The notes beneath the pieces were generated by a model. The model made no database searches. It was not told the origin of the DNA and worked only from the letters and a program-made list of their open reading frames with translations. The translations under genes and the position numbers were made by a program. 64,000 nt of DNA from Epinephelus fuscoguttatus. Its lineage: Eukaryota > Chordata > Actinopteri > Perciformes > Serranidae. Location: contig NC_064770.1 in assembly GCF_011397635.1 (NCBI RefSeq), positions 31,954,598 to 32,018,597 on the forward strand. Direction: 5' to 3'. Position 1 is the first letter of the stretch; each line of letters starts with the position of its first letter. Positions 35,379 to 47,140 of the stretch are shown here, piece after piece.

Positions 35379-38300
35379 GTCCATAAATTGTTAAATGAAT
35401 CCTTGTGTTTGTTTTATTTCCATCACTTTCACCTTCATGTATTATTGGTATATCTCTACTGTGTCTCACCTGGGTCAGATTTAGCCACATCAAACACCTC
35501 ACCTGCTAGGCCTGGACTTTTTTTGTCCATCCAAAGTATTCAGTGTTAAATAAGTAATTATAAAGTAAACAGCCATATGAAGAAATTATGCAAAATATAT
35601 GGTTTAAAAAATGCAGGAAATCATTTAATAAATTATAAAATATTATTTCATCATTCTTGTTACCTCTGCCAGGGAGGTTTGGTTTCAGTTTTCTTGTCCT
35701 CAGAAATATGGAAAAACTACTGACCCTATTTCCATGAATCTTGGTGGCAGGGTGAAGCATTTTGAAGCAGATCCAAATCACGGGCCAAATACAAATTATT
35801 TTTCACTTTTGTTAACTTTCCAGGTTGGGCATTTGGCCAAGGTCTGCGTTCTAATAGTGCCCTCTTAGATTTCATAATGTAGCCTAACTAGTTCATTTTT
35901 ATTTCAGATTAAAAAGTGGAAATACATGCATTATTAATTTTGAATGTCTTAAACGGCAATACATTTTTTTGGTCATGTAGCAGTAGAAACACAAAGACAA
36001 AACTGGCTTCATGCATTGTGTGAACTATCATATATGAACTGACACATCCTGGAGCAACAGAGCAACTTCAACATTTATTTCGAGACCTTTTTCTGACCGC
36101 CTGGAGAACGTGAGTCCAATATTTCTCTGCTTTTAGCTCCATTTTTGTCTCCACTCAGCTCCTGAGGGATGTATCTGACACTAGCTGCTAAATTGTCCAA
36201 TCCAGCTAGCTAGCTGCTAACTGTCCGGGGTTGTCCCTATGTTCCCTAGGTCCTATGTTCACAAGGCTATGGCCTGGCTTTATGGTGAGTTTTGTGCACG
36301 TGTCTCATGATATAAACAAAGGGCTATCTTCACAGTTTGAATCACACAAAAAAACAAAGGGATATGGACATTTCATGCGCAGTTTGAATGGTAAAAATCC
36401 ATTTGGCCATTGTAGAGATATCAATGTGTAAAATCAAGAAAACCATCTTGCCTGCAAATTTAAAGGTGTAGGTTACAAAGAATGTCAGTAGGCTCCAGAG
36501 AATCTGAAGGGAGGTTATGCCAAAAGAGCATCTTATGAGGCAGCTACGTGCTCCGTTATCTCTGATACTGAAGTGTATGCACTGATTCTACTCAGTCCAA
36601 GAACCAGATGGTTTACAATGCTTAGATATGGGAGTGGAGGTATACCTGTTTTTCCATTGTTACTCTTGGCAGCACCGAGTAAAGCCACGCTGTACCAATA
36701 CGTGTTTCCATCGTCAGTTTAGATGTGTCGTGCCATGCCAAACTGGAGATGGACCTTCTCTGGCATAGGTCCAAAAGCCGGGCTGCCCGCCCTCAAGCAG
36801 GTAGTGGTGACATCTTGCCGACCGTAGCCAACCCCACTTCTCCCCAAAACAAGTGTTTGTGTTGCTGTAATACAGACCTGGGCTGCGAAGTATGGATCTC
36901 CATTGCTCATTGTGATTAGCTGCTCGACCACCATAGAGGGCGCAAGTAACACAAGATGGAGCCCCCAGCCTCACATTCTCTATGAGCTGCAGGTGGGTGA
37001 TTTCAACACGTCAACTCAAGGAACCATACGTTGACCATTGGACGGTGGTGTAGACAAAAACATTCCTGAGAGCACAAAACTCTTTACAAGGTCTCCTTGT
37101 GTTGTAATAAAAGCATATTGAGATGGGGAACACAGACCCTGCTAGCATAACGTTAGATACGCTGAAAGATGCTAACGGTTAAAGCTTCGTTGGGCTGAAG
37201 GGAGCTTTTTGCTTTGCTTTTTGCCATCAGTACCAAACTCTGCACACACATCAGTCTGTACAGTGAAGGACAAACGTCAAAGCCAAAAACATTTCTTGAG
37301 TGGAGCGGGCTAAAAGGTGCAGTCAGCCTCTGTACTCCACAGCGAATATGAAAAATCTTTCTCCAAAATTACTGACTCCACCTTTTAGTCAGGGTCACAA
37401 TGTCCTGTTTGCAACTCCGTTCAAAATCTTTGGGGAGTTGATACATTTTCATGAACCCAAAAACCAATGTTTCCATTTTTTTCAAAGTTTCTGTGGGGGC
37501 CATCTTGGACTCTCAAAATGGCGACCACCTATAACTTGTTTTTAGCTGACTAGCTCATGATAAATCAAAACGGCGTCTGACTTAGGTGGCTAATTGCATA
37601 TTTTTTAAGCCCAGGAAATGGAATGATAAAGGTCAGTTGAGGCCCACTTGTGTGACAGGAGTCCTTCAGGTGAGCTTCCTACGTACAGCAGGTGAGGGTC
37701 AACGACATCTGACCTCCCCACTGCCTCCATCCCTGCTGCCCAGCTGTTCGTGTGGCGGTTTCCAGTGCTCCAAGGTAGGTTGACCAGAAAGTATGGACTC
37801 CCAGCCAATGCTCCCCATTCACTGGCACACACACAGGCACAATAGCACCATTAAATATTCACAAGCATCTCTTCGGGTTAGGAGAGGGGGACTGAGTGGG
37901 AGGCTTTACGAGAACAGGAGAGAAAGAGAGGGGCTGTGAGTTGACACTGCTGGCCTTTAAAGATGCCTTGAACATGTCTCGTCAGAGCGAGTCGTGGATG
38001 GAGAGATTCTGTTTTGGAATAACCTGAAGAGGAGAGGAATGATGGAGGGATAATATCGTGGAGGAAGAGAAGAAACAAAGGTACGGTCCATTGGGTGTGT
38101 ATTGTGTGGAGCAGGCATGACACTTGATGCTGCTTGGCTCCATATGGCGTGGCTAAGAGTGAGTGTGCGTGTATGTGAGTGTGTTTGTGTGGTGCCAGTG
38201 CATATGAGCCAGAACTGGGTGTTGAATAAGAGTTCTTTTATCAGCCTTGTTTCATTTAGTTTTTGGTGCCATCAGTGTGTTATTTAAGGCTGTAAACTGA

Positions 38301-38939
38301 ATTTCTGACAGTTCGTTAAGGCTTGATGAGAAAAAGTGGTTTGTGAATTTGCCACTCAACACTTAGCTCATTTTAAACAGGTAGATTTTAACCTGGGAGT
38401 TTTCTGTTTTAACCAATAATGATCCAACCATGTGCTTTTTTATTTGCCACAGAGTTGCAGTGATTATTCGATTAACAGTGTTGGGGAGTAGTTAACTACA
38501 TGCAGTTCAGTTACTAGATTAGCTACAGTTTGCAGTCATTGGTGACTCAGGAGCTTTTGCAGGAGTTAAGAAATCTGATGACGTGTTTGTCCCTCCTAAG
38601 ATTTTATTTGCTGATTACGATATGTAAACAAGTGCTGTATTTGTTGTTGTTCAAGTGCTTTACGCACGATACGCACTATCGTTTGAAAGCTACACTCCTC
38701 TTGGTTTGATTGTTGTGGGACGTTTCAAGATACAACCACCACAGCAGGCTCGACAAATGCGTCTGTCAAACAATGACAAACAATTATTACTCACCTAGGG
38801 ACCAAAATTTGAATCCACATACCGATATTATCCAGACGAAACGGTGCCTACACAGCTATCAGTTCAGTTTTCACACACTGTCAGATGATGTAAATCTAGT
38901 GAAATAATTATTCCAAACACATTACATGAGGGTAAAATG
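35379..38939. other. Intergenic DNA after drg2, repeat fragments only
   Basis: No gene is supported. A fragment around 35660-35830 (TTACCTCTGCCAGGGAGGTTTGG, TGAATCTTGGTGGCAGG) resembles a common teleost repeat. The rest is unremarkable A+T-rich DNA with short open frames lacking family resemblance. Confidence 0.4.
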
Positions 38940-39475
38940 GAGCATGAGATGGATTTGCAGTTTGGCGTGGCATCTACAGTGATGCGGGTGCTGTGCTGGA
39001 TCATCATGGTGAAGAGGGAGCTGAGCCAGAAGGCAAAGCTTTCGATTGACTGGTCTTACTAAATGATATCGCAGATACAAGCGGCCAAAATGAGTTTCCT
39101 CTGTGGGGTGGCTGGGCTCAGCCTTACAGATAGGGTAAGGAGCTCGGACATCTAAAGGGAGCTCGTGGGTAGAGCCGCTGCTCCTTCGCATGGAAAGGAA
39201 TCAGTTGAGGTTGTTCGGGCATCTGATCAGGATGCCTCCTGGGCGCCTCCCATTGGATATGTTCCGGGCACGTCCCACTGGTAGGAGGCCCCGGGGCAAA
39301 CCCAGAACACACTGGAGGGATTACATATCTCGTCTGGCCTGGGAACACCTTGGGGTCCCCCAGGAGGAGCTGGAAAGTGTTGCTGGGGAGAGGGATGTCT
39401 GGGGTGCTTTGCTCAGCTTTGCTGCCCCTGCAACCTGGCCTCGGATAAGCGGATGAAAAAGGATGGATGGATGGA
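38940..39475 (+). pseudogene. 3' end of a LINE reverse-transcriptase ORF
   Basis: Frames here encode the C-terminal part of a non-LTR retrotransposon protein common in teleosts: QAAKMSFLCGVAGLSL, then LRLFGHLIRMPPGRLP, RRPRGKPRTHWRDYISRLAWE and LGVPQEELESVAGERD. The frame breaks several times (stop codons near 39060 and 39155; frame change before 39190). It ends in a GGATGGATGGAT tail at about 39460-39475, the usual LINE tail. A dead fragment; the clade is not certain. Confidence 0.8.
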
Positions 39476-42070
39476 TATTATTACAGCCATTGATATCCAC
39501 TACCAGCCATTGCATTGTCTCAAACATTCATATTTTTCCACATATTATCCATAATTTCTCTGTCCTGCATGTAGAAAACTGACTAGCCGGATGCCAAGAT
39601 GGAGGCGAACTCCTTGAGCCAATAGGAGCTTCTAGTGCTATTGCTATGGCCTCGATAGCCAACGAGGGCTTGTGTTGACCCAAGATACATCACTCACATT
39701 TCCAGGGTTTAAAGCCATTGAAAGAAACAGCAATTGACCCATTTGGCCTGATGGCTTATGGGTCTCCTGCAGGGATGGACGATATTGGATGATATTCGAT
39801 ATGCCGATATGTAACAACTCATTTGACTGATAACCTATACCAATACTGATATGTCCACTTATTTCTCTACCTAATTTTAGAGATCATCAAATCTCTTCTG
39901 TAGTGGAAATAACATTATATTATGCATTGATACTCTTCAGCCCTGTTTCCACCAAACACTTTTGGTATGGTACATTTAGAACCAAACATGTTCCTTCAGA
40001 CATGGTACCTAGACCCTAGGTTCGCTTAGCAAACACCACAAACAGTGCTCTTTCACGTGGGCGGGGTTGTTGTCACTCACAGCTCCGTCCTGCACTCGCT
40101 GTATTTCCTCCTTTATCAGTCTGCACCTCGTTTATCGTCCACAGAACAAGGCTGCACGCCAACATTTTCAGAACAAAGTAAAACAGGCTGCAGTGAGTCT
40201 CTCTCCATGGGATATTTAAAAAAAGCAGGTTTGTGTATTTAGTCCCTCTAAGGCAAGCTCAGGGGTTTAGTGTTGCTGTAGCCCACAGGAATGACACTCT
40301 ACGACGCTTTTTTATTGTAAGTTCACATAATCCGGTTGAAATTAATATATATGAACACTTGATGATCCACTCATTACTAAAAGTGTATGTCAACCAAGAG
40401 AGACAATAAAAACTAAATTAATGGTCAAAGTTGTCAGGTTCAATCTTAAAAGTAGCTGGCAGTCGGCCCAGTGAATTAAGTTATTTTTTCTCCAACTACA
40501 GCCGCTGTGAGATGCAGCAAAACACCCTTTCATTTAATAGTTACAGTTTACTGATATATGTAAACCTGAATGTAACCTCACCACCAGTTTGACTGTAAGG
40601 GAGCCGGGAGGGACAATTCCAATAAAATATGTGATCATTATATAGAAGGTTGTTTGTTTTTTTGTGAATTAATGTGTATACTTCTTCAATTCCTGGCTAA
40701 TAGAATAGCAAATATATCAGCTATAGACAAACCTCACCAGCATTTGAGGCATGTATCTGCACCCTGATTACTTTGGCTCTTCTGCCCTCTTCTGCTTCAG
40801 TCTGCTCATTACATGAAGCTTTTTGACCTGAGCTGAGAATCTAATCAGGTTTTCAGTGTGTGGGCTATTCCAACAGGGACCAACTAAACATCAGAGGGAA
40901 ACATCTGACTTATACTTTCACTTAATTATAGACTCACTGAAGAGTGAATACAAATTTCTTGAGATACAGATGATCTATTTTGGCCAATAATGGAATCAGA
41001 TGATACAATACAAGCATAACTACAAGCCATATTCTTACTGGCCTCATGGTACGCTATGAATATAATTTCATATACAGTAAAACACATGATTTGACCAAGT
41101 TCTACATCCACATTTATTCAAATGACATTTAGACTGTGACTTTACAATACAGACAAAAAGTGGATTTAAGCCCACATAATATACAGAACATCTTCAGAGC
41201 AGAGTTTTACTGCTTCATGTTTGTTTTCTCCTCTGTACACATAGATGCTGTACAATAGACTCAGCACAGACCTGCGTGGCGCTTACTGTATATTCTATAC
41301 GCAAACAGGGAGTTAATGGACAAATGGATTAGTGGTCTCGTTTTTGTGTGCGTGAACCAAGCATACATTCATGAGGTCAAGGCTAACAGACTTTGTGGGT
41401 GCACTACATTTGCCTTTATGTTAAGATAATCTCTTTTTAGGCCTTCAACAAATGATGAGGTTGTTTTCTGTGCATCTCGTGTGCTGATGTTTGTCTATGG
41501 GATGGATTAGCTCATTGATCTCATTGATGTATACATAAAGAAGCAAACACTAATCCAGCACTCACTCATAGATTCAGAAGCAAACAAGTTAAATTTGCTT
41601 CTTTTTAAAGAGACAGGCTGCATCATTAGACAGTGAACCGCCATGTGAAGCCTCAGACACCATACTGAAACATCTTTTTTGCAAATTATGTCCACTGGAT
41701 GTTCAGGGTTGAGATGCACACAGACACAAAGAACGATGAGTATGTCATGAAAGATCAAAACAAAACCTGAGAAGTAATCCTCTAAACTCACAATAATCAC
41801 ATTCTTTTGTACCTTGTGAATGTATTAGCAACATGTAGTGTATGGAAGATGGCAAGGCAGTAATTATATACTGGGGGGACACATCCCCTGATATAAATAA
41901 AAAACATTTGCTATGCTGCAACAGGCAACCACGCACCACTGTCCAAAATAATCATTAGCAAATCTAATCGGAATCATAAATAAATGTAACAAATTTCCTT
42001 AGTTATTATTACTAGTTCATACCATTGAATACAGCATATCATACCATGACTTAGTCAACAACATTGGTCC
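39476..42070. other. Intergenic DNA without supported genes
   Basis: No exon-like open frame with recognisable protein was found on either strand. An old repeat-like block (GCCAAGATGGAGGCGAACTC and GATAGCCAACGAGGGC) lies around 39590-39680. The remainder gives no clear signal. Confidence 0.35.
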
Positions 42071-42074
42071 ACAG

Positions 42075-42565
42075 GGGGAGCCACAGCGATCGGTCTCATT
42101 TTAGCCATTTTTAAGCATTTTTCTGTTGTTATAGCGCCACCCAGTTGCCAATTAGAGTTAAATTTCTCCAGTCACCTTGAGGCGTCCTGTTCTACATATC
42201 TACCAAGTTTAGTAAAAATCCATATGGCGGTTAGGCCTAGATAAGAAATGAGCTCTCTAGCGCCCCCATTTTGTTTGATGGGGTCAATAATGGAGGGGTC
42301 CCCTCAGATTATGTGTGGTCACATGCCTACAAAGTTGCGTGGTGATGGGTGAAACCCTTGAGATGTTATACACCTTTATGTGATGAGCCACGCCCTTTGC
42401 GACTTCAGTCGGTTGCTATAGCGCCCCCCTTTGGCCAATTGATGTAATATTGCTTCATGACCCTCTACCACTGTGCCAAATTTCACATGGATTGACCGAG
42501 TCAGTGAGGAGAAAAACATGGAACAGACACACACACAGAGTTTTCGTCATTATATAGTAAGATTA
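42075..42565 (+). repeat. Interspersed teleost repeat with TAGCGCCACC blocks
   Basis: The run TAGCGCCACCCAGTTGCC, TCTAGCGCCCCCATTTTG, GCTATAGCGCCCCCC and ATTTCACATGGATTGACCGA resembles a non-coding repeat found in many copies in fish genomes. No open frame of interest; the class is not clear. Confidence 0.45.
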
Positions 42566-42624
42566 GTCTTAGTATTAGGTGTACTGCAGTCATGTGTGTG
42601 GTTTGTCCAAGTAGTGTTGCCATA

Positions 42625-42866
42625 CCTCAGTCCTTCCATGCAGTTTCCATGTTCTCACCGTGTCATTGTGGGTTTCATCCAGGTGCTCCAGCTTCCTCCC
42701 ACAGTCTAAAGACATGCAGGTTAACTGGTGACTCTAAATTGTCCGTAGGTGTGAATGTGAGTGTGAATGGTTGTCTGTCTCTATGTGTCAGCCCTGTGAT
42801 AGTCTGGTGACCTGTCCAGGGTGTACCCTGCCTCTCACCCAATGTCAGCTGGGATAGGCTCCAGTT
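42625..42866 (+). repeat. Retroposon fragment, same family as 59283-59632
   Basis: It shares long near-identical blocks with 59283-59632, including AAAGACATGCAGGTTAACT, CTCTAAATTGTCCGTAGGTG, GTCTGTCTCTATGTGTCAGC and CAGCTGGGATAGGCTCCAG. It stops short of the GGATGG tail, so it is truncated at its 3' end. Confidence 0.75.
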
Positions 42867-43284
42867 GGGAGTCACTTGCTGTCCATTCAGAATGGACTGT
42901 GACCTACCAGTTGGGAACCATTGCCCTATACAATTATTTTTATTTATTAGCATTTATGAAATAACAACAAAGATTTAAGTTTTTTGTCATGTTTAATCTT
43001 TATTTATTTATGTTTCTCAGAACTAGGATGCGTTTAATTGTTTTTAGCTGTGACCAGCAGCTCTACAGCTCTCTCCGTCCATCAATCCACAAAAAGTTCC
43101 CTACCCTTTGGCGGCTGCAGTTTTTGCACTATGAGGCTAAATTTGGCGTAGAGGGCGAGGTGGTGCAAATTCACACTTGTTTACCAGGCAAGTGAGTTGC
43201 TCGATTTACTGGCCAGGCGTGGCATTTTACCCGCAATCATTTGCAGGGCTCAGTCTGTTGTCTGGCTACGGCCATGGCCAATAC

Positions 43285-43286
43285 AC

Positions 43287-43317
<31 letters not shown>

Positions 43318-43333
43318 CGAGAGAGAGAGATGC
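43285..43333. repeat. (GT)n then (GA)n microsatellite
   Basis: A GT run of about 13 units is followed directly by GAGAGAGCGAGAGAGAGAGA. Further short GT or CA tracts lie at about 43484-43499, 43580-43599 and 43842-43871. Confidence 0.85.
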
Positions 43334-43838
43334 CCTTTGTGGTGTGTGCGTATGTGAGGAGTTCTGATAAGGCTCTTCAACATACACACACAAATGTTTT
43401 ACAACCTGTTGTCACTTAATGGGATTTACAACAAATAACTCTTAAGGCTCTGACGTCTGGACACCAATGCAGGAGGATGATAGCGTGTGTGTGTGTGTGA
43501 TCCTGCCATTATGCACAATGGTTTTACACAGTTGTTTACTCAGGCACTTACAGGAGCAGACGGCGGGTGATAGCGCTATACACACACACACACACACACC
43601 AGGAGTACAACAGTGCAGCATGTTTACTAAGCAACCTAATCACTGCATGCTGTACCACTGATGCATGGACTGATGTACAGAGTGGTCTTCTACCTGCACC
43701 AGCTCATGACTGTACTCACTATTGTACATTTGTTCTGTGGATGTTCAGGTAATCACTGAAGCCTCACTGAAGCCACAGAGGGTATGATTACCGTTAAAGG
43801 CCCATTGTGTATCCAGATGGGCTGTATGATTCAAGGAA

Positions 43839-43874
<36 letters not shown>

Positions 43875-44379
43875 AGGGCTATAAAACATGAACAGAGGGT
43901 CCAGAAGAGCAGCAGGACACAGTGCAGACAGTCAGTACGATTTTTACTCCAGATAGCGAGTAGGTCCGCCAGACATTTTCTGCATATCTGTGGATGTAGG
44001 AGCTGTAAATATCAACATCTACCACTCATATAAACAGGAAAGGTAAGCTCTAACAATCCCAAACACTGACTATAATTGAGAAGGTGTGGCAGTTCAAAAA
44101 TTGCAGTTTAAGAATTTGTCGTTGTGCTTGTTGTAGCTGAGGTGAGTGATGTTCAGGCAGCCCAGTGGTCCTGTGGGCAGCAGATGTTGAGGGCTGACTA
44201 CTCTATAGTTGAAGTATGTGTAGGTGTGTGTAGACGGGGGCATCAGTGTCATCAGTGTATTAAAATGTATTAATGACCTTTGACAAATTGGTGATGGCAC
44301 TTTCTGCAGATTTGCGCTTCTCGTCAGTTGTACAAGTCAACCAAGTAAGTCAATACTGGCTTGTTATTTTTATGTGTTA

Positions 44380-45107
44380 GGGTGCTTTCACACCTGCCCT
44401 GTTTGGTTCGGTTCATTCAAACTCAAGTTCGTTTGTCCCCTAAGCGTGGTTTGTTTGAGCAGGTGTGAACACAGCAGTCGCATTTGGATGCGCACCAAAA
44501 CAACCACACCGAGATCTTCTTGAAGAGGTGGTCTCAGTCCGGTTACAAATGAACTCTGGTGCGGTTCATTTGTGGAGAGAAGGTGTTCCGACCTGGATGT
44601 GAACCAACTGCAGTCACATGACACATTGTTTGGGTTAAACATGAGCATGTTCCAGTCCTGGAGGATTATTAATGTGCACCTCCTCCTGTACTGCCTTAAT
44701 ATGCACATTCAGCACAACCAATGCATCAAAACATTGTTTTCTAGTTGGAGCCGCGCCTCGTTTTCAAACTGTATGCTTTGACTAAAATGAACAATGACAG
44801 CAATATAGTCCACGATGAGCAGCGCTAAAATCAACCTGCGTAGTTGTCCCTCCATTGTGACATTAGAAAGTGTCACATTTATCTTGCAAGTGTACTCTTC
44901 TTCAACGTTTGCTTTACTTCCTGGATTTTTCCCACATGGAAATTCTGACCAATCAAGAGCAGCTTTCTCACACAAGGCATTTGATCTGGTCCGCTTGTAA
45001 ATGCTGCCGTGAGAACATGAACCAACTCTAGGCAATTATACAACTTTGTGACAAAATGAGTCCCTGATTCAGACCAAAGCAAGACAACTCTAGGTCTGAA
45101 AGCACCC
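44380..45107 (-). mobile_element. Harbinger-like MITE, copy 2
   Basis: TTA flanks both ends (44377-44379 and 45108-45110). Termini GGGTGCTTTCACACCTGCCC and the complement of GGGTGCTTTCAGACCTAGAG are inverted. Its internal 108-codon frame (44709-45035, minus) matches that of copy 1 at 11252-11578 with only five residue differences. No transposase, so non-autonomous. The close match points to fairly recent activity of the family. Confidence 0.72.
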
Positions 45108-45759
45108 TTAATGTTATTTTTGACATTGCTAGGACACCAAGGACGGACATCCAGAATGTCTGTGTTCAGACTCCACCCGTGTGTAGTTGGCTACTCTGTT
45201 TCTGCATCACAGCATCAGCTGAATTCCAAAAACTGCCTTCTTTAACACATAAGTTGTCTGTATCGATGTAGCAATGGAAGAATCAGCCTATGTAAAGTTT
45301 CAGTACCCAAAGTCAGAGCTTGCGTTTAGTCTTATGGTTGATGGCGCAGCTAAACGCTGGCATTTCAATTCACTTGTAACAAAAACATGAAGGTCAAAGG
45401 GAGCATCTCATATTCAGGTTTATTAATAGCATTCTATGCAGCCAAGTGATGGTGTTTGATCCTCTGTGGCAGGTCGTCAGTGTGTTAGCAGCCGCTGGCG
45501 TCTCTCCATTGTTATGTCACTGAGTAATCTGGCAGCGAAGGTTGAGACCTGAATGGGGCTTAAGGCTTACAGGAAACCTGAGTACAGCCTCCTCATCCTC
45601 CTGCCTCACCTTCTCCATCTGAAAAGATGCGCTCTCTCTTACTCTGTCATAGTTTTAATAATCAAGTTAAAATTTTCCAGAGGTAGAGTAATGTGTACTA
45701 AATAATGTCTGGGTGCTGTGACTTTGACCCTCATAACTCCTTGTATTATCATCCTTATT

Positions 45760-46365
45760 ACCGTCCTTTTCACACCTCAAAGTCCAAACCAAAGTTTGCT
45801 TTTTTGTAATATAGCATACATGGTTTCACATTGCAATTGTGTGAGCGCACTTCAGAACTATACATGTCATACCTATGTCCTGTTGTTGCCACCACATAGC
45901 TCTCATGTTCTCTCGTATCCTATCTCCTTCATCCTCTCAGAAACAATTGAAAAGTGTCAGTGTTTCTGGGGGATTTCCTAACTGACACTTTCTTATATCC
46001 GTCTATGTGTTAGCGCTGCTCATTTTGTTATGTTAAGCTGTTCATGGACAAACTGAAGCCTTCACAACTTCACTGCTAGTTTCTCCTCTGCTCTGATCGC
46101 CAACACCTGTCTGCTCTGAGCACAGCCACTAACACGTTTCTCAGTTGCCAAACCATGCACATGCACACACTACGCACTGAGGCACTACACTCCACTACAC
46201 TGAATCCAAGATTCAGTTTGATCCAGACTGAGACCCCCTTTTTACGTTGGACCAAGGTTCGGTTGTGTGGTCCTGGGGAGGCTTCATACCTGGAATTTTG
46301 GCGTGAATTAAAGTTAAGCCCCAAAGTCTGGACCAAATGAGGCAGGTGTGAAACGGCCCTACATG
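45760..46365. repeat. Possible further MITE with TTTCACACCT-type ends
   Basis: The left edge CCGTCCTTTTCACACCTC and the complement of the right edge, AGGGCCGTTTCACACCTGCC, are similar, and the interior has the GGTTCGG/GGACCAAA vocabulary of this class. The inverted ends are imperfect and no target duplication was established. Confidence 0.35.
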
Positions 46366-46389
46366 TTTAAGGATGATAATGTCTGCTTT

Positions 46390-47140
46390 GGTCCACACTG
46401 AAATATCTCAACTCCTACTGGATGGATGGCCATTAAATTTTGCCTCAGGATGAATTAAAAAAACTGCGATGAACCCTCGACTTTTTATCTAATGCCACAA
46501 GCAGTGGTTCAACTTACCCAATAATGTGATCAAATACTACCAAAGCTAATAATATACCCATCAGCACCATCTGTACATTGTACTTTAGTGGTAATCATAG
46601 ACTGTATGGACGAAGCTACCATGACATCACTCATTGGTGTGTAGACTCCCATTTTGAAGCCTTGAGTTTAGCATTTTAGCCGTCACCATCTTGGTTGTTT
46701 AGAGATAGAAGTGACCATATTTGGATGCGAGGTTGGAGCTGTGGAGGAGCGAGGGGTGGATCCGACTCAGCCTGTCACTCAAAGCAGCCACGCCCTTAAA
46801 TATCTGTAACTTTAAGCCTTAATAAAATGTAAATTGGTGACTTGTATAGAAATTAAACCTCAGTAAAGTTGTCATGAAGGGGTAAAATTAGCTAGAAAGA
46901 CCAAAATAATCCTTTATACCAGGCTGTAAACATGTTTGTTTCTGCTGTAAAGTTGGATTTTTTAACATGGGGGTCTATGGGGATTGACTTGCTTTGGAGC
47001 CAGGCTCATAAGGCCATTCAAGGAACTGCAGGTTTTGGCACTTCTGCGTTTTCAGCCCTGGAGGTTGCTGCAAATGTTAGCATGCTAACTTGTTAAACTG
47101 AGCTGGTGAACATGGTGAACATTATACTTGTTTAGAATCA
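46390..47140 (+). repeat. Nested interspersed repeats
   Basis: The outer parts (about 46390-46595 and 47070-47140, with TGTTAGCATGCTAACTTGTT and GGTGAACATGGTGAACATTA) look like one teleost repeat. It is split by a second (about 46600-47070) starting ATAGACTGTATGGACGAAGC and ending TTTCAGCCCTGGAGGTTGCTGC. Assignment rests on familiarity with these high-copy blocks; boundaries are approximate. Confidence 0.45.

Noticed and set aside
42473-42810. Short plus-strand frames near 42.5 kb
   Set aside because: They fall in interspersed repeats; similar frames recur at 59199-59526 because the same retroposon is present.
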